From NCBI GenBank assembly GCA_903915625.1, contig CAIWTN010000015.1:1-64000 (forward strand): a stretch of 64,000 bases of DNA, read 5' to 3'. This document shows, in pieces, positions 54,801 to 63,934 of the stretch (its first letter is position 1; each line of letters begins with the position of its first letter). The stretch comes from an uncultured Pseudomonadota bacterium (lineage in GTDB: Bacteria > Bdellovibrionota_B > Oligoflexia > Oligoflexales > CAIYRB01). The notes below the pieces were generated by a model, which saw only the letters and a program-made list of their open reading frames with translations, was not told the origin of the DNA and did no database searches. A program made the translations under genes and the position numbers.

Positions 54801-57398
54801 TTGGCCAATGATAACCAATCCGTAGACTATGTCACATACCTGCAAATGCGTACTAAGGACGAGCGCTTAAGTGTGCTTTCTGCGATGGCCAAGGTTGGTA
54901 ACTACCTGCCGATATCACTGGCAGAAGACCTCCTTGTATTGGACATCACTCACGATGAAAAACTGGCAATTTTAGAACGAACTAGCAGTCGTGACAATTT
55001 AGCGCTAGAACATTTCCTCACCCACCAGGTAGCCAATGCGCCCCAGGAATTAGCAGCTACAGCTCTGCGACTTTGGAGCCAGACTACACAAAATCTTTTA
55101 TGGTTTAGGATGCTGCAAGTCGTCCAGTCTCCTTTGCTATCTCAACGCCTGTTTTATACCATCATCGACTTAGCCTTGAACACTGGCGGAGAACGGATCA
55201 TCAATGCGTCCCTAAAAGTCGATGGCATTGAAGATATGTCAACCGCATTGCACGGACTTATTTTACATCGTGCTTGCCAGTGGAACATTCAAAACGATCG
55301 CCTATATGCTTTGGCACACAACTGTTTGAACAGTGCTTTTAGCAGTTTGCATCCAGATAACAAAGCTATCCCATCTGCAATGGCCTACCTCGGCCGTTTT
55401 CATGTAGAGGACATAGAAGGCCTGATCAATCGGCGGGATTTCTCTGAGCCTTGGAGTGACTTCGCACGCGTCATCGTGTTTGCTAACAAGAATCAATCTA
55501 AGTCGCTTACCCGTCTCAACAAGCTGCTGCACTCGTCAGACGAAATTAAAGCGCAGCAGATTGAAGCGCTGTGGCCGGCGCTGTGGAACCGCAGCGAGCT
55601 AACGGCCAAGACGATCGCGGCAGCAATTAGACTTTACATCTCTGAATTTCTAGCAAGAGATGGAAAGTCCGAAACCGTGTTCCACTGGGATCATTTCGCC
55701 GGCATCTCGACAACGGTGCTACAAGAAGCTCTTGAACTAATTGATGATGACAAAATATTTGCCAACGCCCTAAGCTGTCTCAGTGGCTTGATGCCATCTC
55801 CTGCTAGCCCGCAAATGCTAGAGGTTCTCCGCCAGAGATTGACTAAAGCCGCAGATCCTTCACAGCTACTTTCGAATCTACCACTTCGTTTACGCCTAGA
55901 TTTGACGGATGAAGGCCCGCAAAGAACGGGAAACATCCCATTCGCTGCCGTAAAGAAAGAACAACAAGGCACTCTAAATGTCGAAAAAGTTGTCTTCAAA
56001 TCTGAGTTTCATGATTACAGCAGAAAGGACGGTACTACTGCCTCAGCCTCGTCCGGGACCTTTGAAGATCCTACGCAGTTGATCGCACGCAAGCAGTTTT
56101 TCCGTTTGGCCTATCTGCAACAAGAGGTGCCTCAGGTCAGTGGCGACGACTTCTTTAGCTTGCTGACTGAAACCTGGAAGTCTCCTACGGAACAAAAATT
56201 GGCGCGGCTCTCAACCGTCTCAAGACAAGTCGATGGCATTCTAAAACTTTGCTACATCAATACACTTGGCCGGTTTAAAGGACACGATGCTGCTGTCCTT
56301 AAGTTAATGGATTTCGTTAGGTCACCGGATCGAAATTACCTGCTAGCGGTCATCCACGCGCTTGGGGACATCGGTACACCAAGATCAGCCCAAGAACTGA
56401 TTGCAAGTTTAACCCGCCCAAATATCACTGCGGCACTGCAAATCGAAGTCTGCACCGCTCTGAAAAAGTTAGATTTAACTAACCTTCAAAATGAATTACA
56501 CGCCGCGATAAATGACCTCAGCTCACAAAATCAGGATGAAAAAATTGCGCAAGAAGTGCGCGAGATGGTAGTCAGCCTACTACAGACATCGTTGGACAAC
56601 CGACCTGTTAAAGAGGCGAGTGCAAGTGCACCGAGGGTAGAGGTTAGCGATGCCCGACTCGACCAAGAACTTGGCGGAAAGATACCTAATTACCGCGAAC
56701 TCTCGAGTGAAGTGAAGCGCGCTTTGCGCACGGCTCAATTTTTTCATATTCAAACGACGGGAGCCAGCGCGCCATCGTCCATCGATCTGAGCCCAGTCAT
56801 TGATATGCAATATAAATCTCTAGAACTACTATTTCGTGAGACGTACGAGGAACCCTGCTCAGCTCTCATTCATGCCGGTGTACTCCAGCGCCGACTAGAC
56901 ATCATCGGTTACGCACGTCCGATTCCACGCGCCATGGATGAATTCGAGCATTTTATCGAAACGCTCCCAGTCGTCCGTGAAATTCCCTTCTTCAGTAATT
57001 TCAAGTTGAGAAAAATGCTACGAGCCATCTGCCAATTCCGTCCAGGTCGCAGGTTCACTCTGGATGGTTTGAAGGCATTTGCCCTATTCTTCCTATGCTT
57101 CAGTCGCAAAGACTGCCAATACGGACTAAGTAATCTATTTCCACTTGGCTTTCCATCGGATGCCGATGTGTTTCAATTCTGTAAGTCATTGCATGTGTTT
57201 CAAGACTTCCGTAATCGCGCTGCTCATGAAGGATTCCATCCAGATGCAGCTAACGATATCGACGGAATTTGGCGCATGACTGCGGAAATCGTCCAGATCG
57301 TGTTTCATACGAAAAAAGCTCTCGAATTACCGCCTCAACGCGACAGCGCACAGTCGCGTGATCGCGGCCAAGTCATAATAGAAAAAAAGGTGTCATGA
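54801..57398 (+). CDS. HEAT-repeat protein with HEPN-like C-terminus
   Basis: 865 residues from TTG at 54801 (GAGG seven bases upstream, downstream of a good promoter); the open frame starts at 54696. It is almost all helical, with HEAT-type repeats most visible near residue 550-600 (VIHALGDIGTPRSAQELIASL). The last 200 residues form a separate helical domain with DFRNRAAHEGF (about residue 807), an R-x4-H motif typical of HEPN domains, which are often RNases or nucleotidyltransferase partners. No signal peptide. Its stop overlaps the start of the dihaem lipoprotein by four bases (ATGA), an odd partner for a cytoplasmic protein. Function unknown. Confidence 0.65.
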   Translation: MANDNQSVDYVTYLQMRTKDERLSVLSAMAKVGNYLPISLAEDLLVLDITHDEKLAILERTSSRDNLALEHFLTHQVANAPQELAATALRLWSQTTQNLLWFRMLQVVQSPLLSQRLFYTIIDLALNTGGERIINASLKVDGIEDMSTALHGLILHRACQWNIQNDRLYALAHNCLNSAFSSLHPDNKAIPSAMAYLGRFHVEDIEGLINRRDFSEPWSDFARVIVFANKNQSKSLTRLNKLLHSSDEIKAQQIEALWPALWNRSELTAKTIAAAIRLYISEFLARDGKSETVFHWDHFAGISTTVLQEALELIDDDKIFANALSCLSGLMPSPASPQMLEVLRQRLTKAADPSQLLSNLPLRLRLDLTDEGPQRTGNIPFAAVKKEQQGTLNVEKVVFKSEFHDYSRKDGTTASASSGTFEDPTQLIARKQFFRLAYLQQEVPQVSGDDFFSLLTETWKSPTEQKLARLSTVSRQVDGILKLCYINTLGRFKGHDAAVLKLMDFVRSPDRNYLLAVIHALGDIGTPRSAQELIASLTRPNITAALQIEVCTALKKLDLTNLQNELHAAINDLSSQNQDEKIAQEVREMVVSLLQTSLDNRPVKEASASAPRVEVSDARLDQELGGKIPNYRELSSEVKRALRTAQFFHIQTTGASAPSSIDLSPVIDMQYKSLELLFRETYEEPCSALIHAGVLQRRLDIIGYARPIPRAMDEFEHFIETLPVVREIPFFSNFKLRKMLRAICQFRPGRRFTLDGLKAFALFFLCFSRKDCQYGLSNLFPLGFPSDADVFQFCKSLHVFQDFRNRAAHEGFHPDAANDIDGIWRMTAEIVQIVFHTKKALELPPQRDSAQSRDRGQVIIEKKVS

Positions 57399-58789
57399 GA
57401 CCTTCCAAAGTTTACGCGCAGTTTTGCTGGGCGCTGCTAATTTGCGGCACTACCGCGTCGTGCATACTTAGGTCAGTCCAAACGATCCGGCAGGAACAGT
57501 CACCGAGTCCCGAGGCCTCTCCTAATACAAATCCGGCACCAACAAAACCCTCTCCTGCACCAACTACCAGTGGGTCAGCATCAAACCCGTCGCCAATTGC
57601 TGGACCGTCACCGAGTAGCGGGACGGCAGCAACTAGAGTCGACAACAGCACAGACGCTAACGACGTCGTCAAATATGCACGACTCTGTAAACAGGAACTA
57701 GGTATTAGTCATCTACCGAAACTGCCACCTTGGAATTGTCTCGAAGGCAAGGAATTGCCCGTCACCATCCAAGATCAGCCGCTGAATGCCAGTAACTATG
57801 CCCTGCTAACTAGCCATAAAATTGCATGCGATCACCCGTCTTGGCTTGGCGCCGAACCTTGCGCAAATTACGGCTTTGTAACCCACCGCACCTTGGCACC
57901 GAATGTTGAGGCTTATCTAATTTGCCGCGATCAAAAGTTTAGTACATACAAAGATAGGGCTACGCGACTGGCAGATCTCAAGGCATCATCTGGAGCCGAC
58001 AGCTTCAACAGTTATTATGCCTTCGACAGCCTAGGTATGATCTGGACCAATACCAAGACAGGTAAAACCTGCTTTTTTGACTATGTAGGGATGGTATATG
58101 GGGGTTACGTACCATCTCCAGATGACGATCATGTTCCTGACTATACGGAACTCCCTGATCCAAAGCCTCCTACCGAGTTAGCTACAGGATCCATCATAAA
58201 CTCGATCTGGAAGCGCAATGCACGCGGTACCTGGCGATCTCCAGACCATATCGGTACCAACGACAGCTGCACTGTTTGTCATGACACTGGTCCGCTCAAA
58301 GGGACTCCCTGGATTTCCCTGGTCATGGATATACCATCTAATCCCGTGCAAGTTCCAATGTTGGTGGTCGGCAGTGCACTGGCTAGTTGGAAGGAAAAAT
58401 ATCCGATTCGCGCGATCTCAACGGCTCCGGTTACTGTCAATGGCAAGTCTGAGCCGCAAATCTGCACGACTTGTCACCGCATCGGGAACCAAGCTACTTG
58501 TAAAACTGACCTAGCATACTCGATAGGGTTGGCTGTTCCACCCAACGTCCCGGTGACCGCGGCGAAAGATTTTTTTCACCGCGTTTGGATGCCTCCGGCA
58601 GATAGTAGCTGGAAGGGTAAGAGCGACGCCGAGTTAAACAAACTATGGAACGACGCCTATGGACCTCACATTAAACGCATGAACTGCTGCTGTAAGAACC
58701 CGGACGCCATCAACTGTACGTCGCAAGATATTTTAACGTTTCCACTACCACGACCAGTCGCTGGTAAAGGTCCGGAAGTCTGCAATTAA
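57395..58789 (+). CDS. Dihaem cytochrome c-like lipoprotein
   Basis: 464 residues. Lipobox TTASC at about residue 23, then a Pro/Ser/Thr-rich spacer (PSPEASPNTNPAPTKPSPAP) that would hold it away from the membrane. Two c-type haem sites: DSCTVCHD (about 293) and ICTTCHRI (about 354). A dense Cys cluster (MNCCCKN) is near the end. It should be an exported electron-transfer or redox protein; no oxidoreductase partner is adjacent. It is translationally coupled to the HEAT-repeat gene and 36 bases before the Cys-rich protein. Confidence 0.75.
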   Translation: MRPSKVYAQFCWALLICGTTASCILRSVQTIRQEQSPSPEASPNTNPAPTKPSPAPTTSGSASNPSPIAGPSPSSGTAATRVDNSTDANDVVKYARLCKQELGISHLPKLPPWNCLEGKELPVTIQDQPLNASNYALLTSHKIACDHPSWLGAEPCANYGFVTHRTLAPNVEAYLICRDQKFSTYKDRATRLADLKASSGADSFNSYYAFDSLGMIWTNTKTGKTCFFDYVGMVYGGYVPSPDDDHVPDYTELPDPKPPTELATGSIINSIWKRNARGTWRSPDHIGTNDSCTVCHDTGPLKGTPWISLVMDIPSNPVQVPMLVVGSALASWKEKYPIRAISTAPVTVNGKSEPQICTTCHRIGNQATCKTDLAYSIGLAVPPNVPVTAAKDFFHRVWMPPADSSWKGKSDAELNKLWNDAYGPHIKRMNCCCKNPDAINCTSQDILTFPLPRPVAGKGPEVCN

Positions 58790-58825
58790 GCCGACAGTCA
58801 TGAAAAGCATTGAGGAGACGGAAAA

Positions 58826-59359
58826 ATGTCCTTTAAATTATTATTGGCGATCACTATTTTATGCGCAGGACCTGCACGCACTAGCCTAGCTGCCGATAAT
58901 CCACTGGCTAAAGATCTTGTCACTAGCGTGAAAACATTCTGCAACCAATTTGAAGGAATCGCGGCCAAGCGTTCGTCATCGTCTGCTGCAGCACAATGTA
59001 TTGAGCTGATCAACTCAGGAGTCAGCCAGGGTCGGTTCCGTTTTGATCGCGCGCAAGCCTCTGTATGCCTTTTAGCTCAGACAAATGGGGCAACTCTGAC
59101 AGCATGCCAGTCGGTATTGACCGGAACTAAAACCGTTGGTGATAAATGTGAATCCTCAATTGACTGCCAACAACCCTACAGCTGCATTGGGGCTCAAGCC
59201 AGTCAGACAGGCAAGTGCGCCGCCCCTTTGAGCGCCGGGAGCCCATGCGATGACGAGTCGGTATATGCGAGTCAATTTTTTGCAGTCAGCAATAGAGGAG
59301 TCTGCGCTAGCGGACTTCACTGCGTCGTTGGCCGCAATCAAATTTGCGCGAAGAATTAA
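58826..59359 (+). CDS. Small exported Cys-rich protein
   Basis: 177 residues. Signal peptide (LLLAITILCAGPARTSLA). The mature part has 12 Cys in the pattern common in exported proteins of Deltaproteobacteria-like organisms: GDKCESSIDCQQPYSC, GKCAAPLSAGSPC, GVCASGLHC. The Cys-poor first half has CNQF and CIEL pairs. GAGGAG precedes the ATG. It probably belongs to the transcript of the HEAT and dihaem genes. Function unknown. Confidence 0.7.
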   Translation: MSFKLLLAITILCAGPARTSLAADNPLAKDLVTSVKTFCNQFEGIAAKRSSSSAAAQCIELINSGVSQGRFRFDRAQASVCLLAQTNGATLTACQSVLTGTKTVGDKCESSIDCQQPYSCIGAQASQTGKCAAPLSAGSPCDDESVYASQFFAVSNRGVCASGLHCVVGRNQICAKN

Positions 59360-59399
59360 ACCTCAAGCGTAACCTAGGCCTCGATCTGATGGCACGTCC

Positions 59400-61058
59400 T
59401 CAGTCAGCGAAGACAGCTGCTTCAAAGGCTGGAAAATCATAGGCTTGCCCTGCTTTTACATCCGCGATGGCCGACTCCACTAAAAGCTGCCGCCTCTTAT
59501 CTGATTGCCGAGCAAAAACATCTCGTAATACACCGAGACTATAAATAAATTCGCGATCTACTTGCAATGCTGCGCGAAGCTCACGCATGGCTTCTGGCAT
59601 GCGACCCGCATTCACATACGCTAATGCTAGATTATGATGAGGCTGAGCAAAGATGCGCCCCGTGTCGCTGCCAACGGCTAATTCATAGTATTTGATAGCC
59701 CGCGCTTCATCCCGAAGATCGGCATAGTACATACCGAGGTTATTATAGATCCGGCCCGGATTTTTGGCGTGATCGATTTCATTTAAGTAAAAGGTCTCGA
59801 TGTTCGCCCACTCGGCACTACGTGTGCGAGTGCGTGCCACAGCACTACATGCCACCACTACAACCACACCAATAAACAGTGACTTAGCAAAGCGGCGGCG
59901 ATGCACCCACTTAGTTAAACCCTCAACAATCAGCGCCAGCAGTAAGGCGACACCGATCATCGGCACATATAGCCAATGCTCGAGATACATCGCATTCAAC
60001 GGCACGATCCCACTAAATGGGATGAGCGCCGCAAACACCATCCCGACGCCCAAGGCTAGGCGAGGGACTCGCGCCGCCCAGAGTAGAGGCAACAAACCAA
60101 GAAGGATCATCGCACTTCCGAATGCACCACGAGCATGCATCAGTCCTTCATAAGCTGTATACGGCTTCTCATAAAAGAGGTATTTCGGCCAAAAAAGCAG
60201 ATATACGTAGTCCCACAATACACTCACGAAGGTGGTCAGGCGTAAGATTAAACTCTGTGTATATGGATTCGCTGCATCCGTCAGACCTACCGCGTCACCA
60301 AATTTAAACATGGTGAATTTAGCTACCACACTTAAAATGGCAAGAACAATCACTGTGCCAGTGATCACAACTTGTGACCTGTCTGGCTTCATTTTACGCG
60401 CTAGGCATTGAGTTCCAACACTTAGTAGTACGAACGGAGCCAACACCACAGAACTCTCTTTGGTAAATAGCGCCAGAGTCGTGAATAAAACCACGGCACT
60501 GACCTGTCTCCAAGATAGTCGCCTGCTAGCGTTAGTCGACGCAATAGCACTCATTGGCGGGGTCACTAAAACCAAAGCGACCAACATAAAAAATGTCGCC
60601 AATGGATCGGCTAGGCCAGAAATATAGCATACGGCTTCAGTTTGGACCGGATGCAACAAAAATAGTGCCGCACCAGTTGCAGCGGGGAATAGACCAAGGC
60701 CTAAACGACCTAACCACAATAAAATCAAAATGCCCGATGCGATGTGTAACATCAACGATACGAGGTGATACGGTAATGTCGTGGATTGGCCGTAGTGCTG
60801 ATAAAGCAAAGCATAAACAAGTTGCTGATTTGGCCTATAGAAATTCCCCTTGATCGCCGCACCTTGCGTCACTGTTGAGGTATAAAGCTCAGGCACATGG
60901 TCTAATGAATGAATGAGGCTATTTTTTTGGATGAAGTGTTCGTCGTCAAAGAAGAAGGGCCCATTTAGGCACGGAGCGTAGCTTGCCACGGTCCAAAGAA
61001 TTAGAAGCAGGACCACTGCAAATCGAGGCAAATTTTGACGAGCTATGATTTTTAACAT
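59400..61058 (-). CDS. TMTC-like membrane protein with TPR tail
   Basis: 552 residues. Eleven or so membrane segments. The acidic FFFDDEHFIQKN in the first external loop resembles the catalytic DD/DE site of GT-C glycosyltransferases such as O-mannosyltransferases. The stretch RLTTFVSVLWDYVYLLFWPKYL resembles DUF1736 of TMTC proteins. The last 120 residues hold TPR repeats (GRIYNNLGMYYADLRDEARAIKYYELAV, GRMPEAMRELRAALQV). It may transfer a lipid-linked sugar to exported proteins; this is a family-based inference. It converges with the Cys-rich protein gene. Confidence 0.78.
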   Translation of the reverse strand: MLKIIARQNLPRFAVVLLLILWTVASYAPCLNGPFFFDDEHFIQKNSLIHSLDHVPELYTSTVTQGAAIKGNFYRPNQQLVYALLYQHYGQSTTLPYHLVSLMLHIASGILILLWLGRLGLGLFPAATGAALFLLHPVQTEAVCYISGLADPLATFFMLVALVLVTPPMSAIASTNASRRLSWRQVSAVVLFTTLALFTKESSVVLAPFVLLSVGTQCLARKMKPDRSQVVITGTVIVLAILSVVAKFTMFKFGDAVGLTDAANPYTQSLILRLTTFVSVLWDYVYLLFWPKYLFYEKPYTAYEGLMHARGAFGSAMILLGLLPLLWAARVPRLALGVGMVFAALIPFSGIVPLNAMYLEHWLYVPMIGVALLLALIVEGLTKWVHRRRFAKSLFIGVVVVVACSAVARTRTRSAEWANIETFYLNEIDHAKNPGRIYNNLGMYYADLRDEARAIKYYELAVGSDTGRIFAQPHHNLALAYVNAGRMPEAMRELRAALQVDREFIYSLGVLRDVFARQSDKRRQLLVESAIADVKAGQAYDFPAFEAAVFAD

Positions 61059-61181
61059 AAGGAGATTTTAGCGTACTTAACTGAAATCTCAGAGTAAAAA
61101 AGTTAAATTAAAAACTCTAAGCGATCCCTCGGAATCTATTGAGGCGTTCACCAAAGCGTGATCAAAGTGGAGACTAATTAA

Positions 61182-61967
61182 GTGCAAAGCAAGCGAACTA
61201 CCGCTGACATCGGTGGGGGCGTAAGAATTCGTTACTCAGTTAGGGGACACGGCTCTCCACTGGTTTGCATTACAGGAATAAACTCAACCATGGATCTATG
61301 GAGTGAGTCTTTCCTCACAAATCTAGCACTGCACTACCGCGTCATTACCTTTGACAACCGGGGCATCGGCGGCAGCAGTGGACCGCGTCCGATCAGCATG
61401 ACTAGCTTTGCCGCCGACATAGCTGCCTTAATCGAACATCTTGGACTAGAAAGGGTCCACGTTCTTGGCATGTCAATGGGAGGCATGATTGCGCAACAAC
61501 TAACCGTCAATCATCCCGAGCGTATTGACCGCCTCGTGTTAGGAGCCACATCTTGCGCCGCTAAATTCATCCGGCCACGCCTTGGTGTGTTAGCAGGAAC
61601 TTTGTTCTACATAGCGCCACACATAGCCATTCGGGCTTTAGTATCCCCCGAGTACCTTGAAAATCGGCCAGACCGAGTCCGCGAGATGGTCGACAACATC
61701 AAGCTAGCCTCAGGGGGCTTTAAGGTATTTTTAGACCAGCTAAACGCCATACTTCATTTCGATCTAGCCGAGGCTGTAGAGGCAATAAAGTGCCCCACCC
61801 TAATCATCACGGGCACAAGTGATCAGCTGATCAACTGCGAAAATTCTTCATTGCTCGCTCAAAAAATCAGAGGTGCAGAGCTCATTCAATTTAAAGGCGT
61901 CGGACATATGTTCCCGCGTGAGCGAGCAGTAGAAACAGTAGCAGCGATGAAAGCCTTTCTAGGCTGA
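61182..61967 (+). CDS. Alpha/beta hydrolase
   Basis: 261 residues, starting with GTG (GGAG about 10 bases upstream). A complete alpha/beta hydrolase fold: oxyanion region GHGSPLVCITG, nucleophile elbow GMSMGGMIAQQ (Ser at about 98), acid in ITGTSDQLI and His in GVGHMFPRE. Small, with no signal peptide, so cytoplasmic. Resembles 3-oxoadipate enol-lactonase or esterase types, but the substrate cannot be set from sequence alone. Confidence 0.88.
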   Translation: MQSKRTTADIGGGVRIRYSVRGHGSPLVCITGINSTMDLWSESFLTNLALHYRVITFDNRGIGGSSGPRPISMTSFAADIAALIEHLGLERVHVLGMSMGGMIAQQLTVNHPERIDRLVLGATSCAAKFIRPRLGVLAGTLFYIAPHIAIRALVSPEYLENRPDRVREMVDNIKLASGGFKVFLDQLNAILHFDLAEAVEAIKCPTLIITGTSDQLINCENSSLLAQKIRGAELIQFKGVGHMFPRERAVETVAAMKAFLG

Positions 61968-61989
61968 AACCACCACTTATCAGGTTTAT

Positions 61990-63009
61990 TTAGTGCGTGA
62001 CGCGCGGCGGCAGTGGACTGCGCTCTGTGGGACTGAGGGGCTGAGGCAACTCGAAGCTAACCAAAGCACCTGGCTCTAGGCTCATGAAAGCCTCATAAAA
62101 CGCAAACGGGCCACGCCCGACAGCAGCCACAAGTCCGCTAAGGCCAAGTTCACGCTCTAGGCGATAAGCCATGTGCGCGCCGGTGAGGGCAAAAATCCGC
62201 TGGTTTGCATTTACTCGCAGCAGATCCTGCCACATCTCGCGCGGCACTCCTTCGGAGCGCAACATAGCGCGCATCTCCATAAAATGGGGGCTGACCTCGC
62301 TCCGACGCTGCCACGCCATCCTGTCGACGCCATCCTCGGTTAATCGACTCCCGTGCGCCGAGACATACGTTGCCATACCATCACGCCACACAGCCGTGAG
62401 CAAATGCTTATTCAAGTCCTGAACAGAGCGGACTGATTCTGCCTCAACTGCGGCGGCGACATTAAGGCCTAGCGACGACAACTCAGTATCTGCCCAGTTA
62501 ATGAGTCCAGACATATAAAGCTGCGTGATCAAGCGCGTCCATGTCAGGTCTAGAGTCTGGGCAGGAGTATCAATCGAAAATCCGAGTACAGGAGAATGCG
62601 ACTTGTAGGGGCCTACAGCTCCGGCACTGAGCTCAATAACGTGCGGCAGCTCCGCGTCTTGCGGTAGGTAAGAAACGATCAGGGGGTATCCCCAACCCAC
62701 TAACTCTGAGTACCGCGCCAGCAACGCCATCGCCAAAGGCGGCACCGGCGGCAATGGTGCCAATTCAGAGCCAAGATGCGGCTCGACCACATGATTGTAA
62801 ATCGATCGACCATCGCGGATAGCTACATATCGCATCTGGGGAGCTACGGTACGGCCACCGTCGAGCTCGACGTCGGCAGGTCCCACGCCAACCATACCAG
62901 CCCCCTGAAGGGGAGGCGATGCTAGGCCCCGTGGTCTCGCAGTCTGACACGCCCAGCCTCCGAAGAGGCACCAGACAATCAGTAAAAGTTTCCAAGATTT
63001 CAGGGACAT
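61990..63009 (-). CDS. Lipoprotein with degenerate gluzincin-like layout
   Basis: 339 residues. Lipobox GGWAC at about residue 21. The layout recalls zinc peptidases of the gluzincin kind: a helix where HExxH would be expected (LTWTRLITQLYMSGLINWAD) but with no such motif, followed by AVWRDGMATYVSAHGSRL, which resembles the third-ligand helix (EGxATYV) with Asp for Glu, and a terminal helix GAHMAYRLERELGLSGLV. If related, it is inactive. It converges with the hydrolase gene. No firm family. Confidence 0.55.
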   Translation of the reverse strand: MSLKSWKLLLIVWCLFGGWACQTARPRGLASPPLQGAGMVGVGPADVELDGGRTVAPQMRYVAIRDGRSIYNHVVEPHLGSELAPLPPVPPLAMALLARYSELVGWGYPLIVSYLPQDAELPHVIELSAGAVGPYKSHSPVLGFSIDTPAQTLDLTWTRLITQLYMSGLINWADTELSSLGLNVAAAVEAESVRSVQDLNKHLLTAVWRDGMATYVSAHGSRLTEDGVDRMAWQRRSEVSPHFMEMRAMLRSEGVPREMWQDLLRVNANQRIFALTGAHMAYRLERELGLSGLVAAVGRGPFAFYEAFMSLEPGALVSFELPQPLSPTERSPLPPRVTH

Positions 63010-63133
63010 TTAGGGGTTATTCTGCCTTATACACGACTTTCTTGAGATTGTGCAGCTGCCGCTTTAGTGCTAACTTCTGCGGCACTGATCGTCAAACAAA
63101 ACAGAACATCAGTCGCAAATAGCGAGGGCGCAG

Positions 63134-63868
63134 GTGAGTCAAAAAGTAGCGTTAGTCACTGGAGGATCGAGGGGTATTGGCGCAGCGTGTGCTCTAGCAC
63201 TGGGACGTGCTGGCTACAAAGTAGCAGTTCATTACCGCTCTGGTGAAGAGGGTGCGCGCGCCGTGGTCTCCGAGCTGCCGAGCGGCCAAGCCGTAGCTTT
63301 CAAAGCTGACCTCAGTGATCCCGCCGCGTGTCAGGACCTGGTGAAGGCTGTTAAAGAACAACTCGGCTCTCTCGATGTTCTAGTCAATAACGCCGGTGTC
63401 GCAATCGATCAGGTTCTTGCTTTTGCAAAACCTGATGACTTCGACACCCTCATCGCGACGAATTTGCGCCCTGTATTTTTGCTATCCAAGCACGCTGCAA
63501 AAGTGATGATCCGGCAACGAAGTGGCCGCATCATCAATCTGTCCTCAGTCGTCGGCCACACCGGCAATGCTGGGCAAAGCCTTTATGCTGCTACCAAAGC
63601 AGCGATCACAGGTTTTACTCAAAGCATCGCCCAAGAGCTCGCGGCAGCTGGCATTCTTTGCAACTGCGTGGCACCCGGCTTTATTGCCACCGACATGACC
63701 AAGGACCTTAAGGAAGAGGTCAAGCAGTCGATCCTGGCGCGCGTCCCGCTCAAACGTTTGGGCACTCCAGAGGACATCGCCAATGCGGTCGAATTCCTAG
63801 CGTCAGATCGGGCCAACTACATTACTGGCACTACGATTCATGTGAATGGTGGGATGTACACCACCTAG
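63134..63868 (+). CDS. fabG: 3-oxoacyl-ACP reductase
   Basis: 244 residues, starting with GTG (GAGGGCGCAG upstream). Short-chain dehydrogenase that reduces 3-oxoacyl-ACP with NADPH in fatty acid elongation. TGGSRGIG cofactor loop (9-16), NNAG motif, catalytic Ser in INLSSVVG and YAATK (Tyr about 151, Lys about 155), and the FabG-like ending YITGTTIHVNGGM. A ketoacyl synthase gene appears to start 66 bases downstream, which supports fatty acid synthesis over another SDR function. Confidence 0.9.
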   Translation: MSQKVALVTGGSRGIGAACALALGRAGYKVAVHYRSGEEGARAVVSELPSGQAVAFKADLSDPAACQDLVKAVKEQLGSLDVLVNNAGVAIDQVLAFAKPDDFDTLIATNLRPVFLLSKHAAKVMIRQRSGRIINLSSVVGHTGNAGQSLYAATKAAITGFTQSIAQELAAAGILCNCVAPGFIATDMTKDLKEEVKQSILARVPLKRLGTPEDIANAVEFLASDRANYITGTTIHVNGGMYTT

Positions 63869-63934
63869 ACTCTAGGATTCGAACAGCTTAGCACTGGCTC
63901 CTCGTGTAGCAGCGGAGTCCGGTGGAGAAACCTT

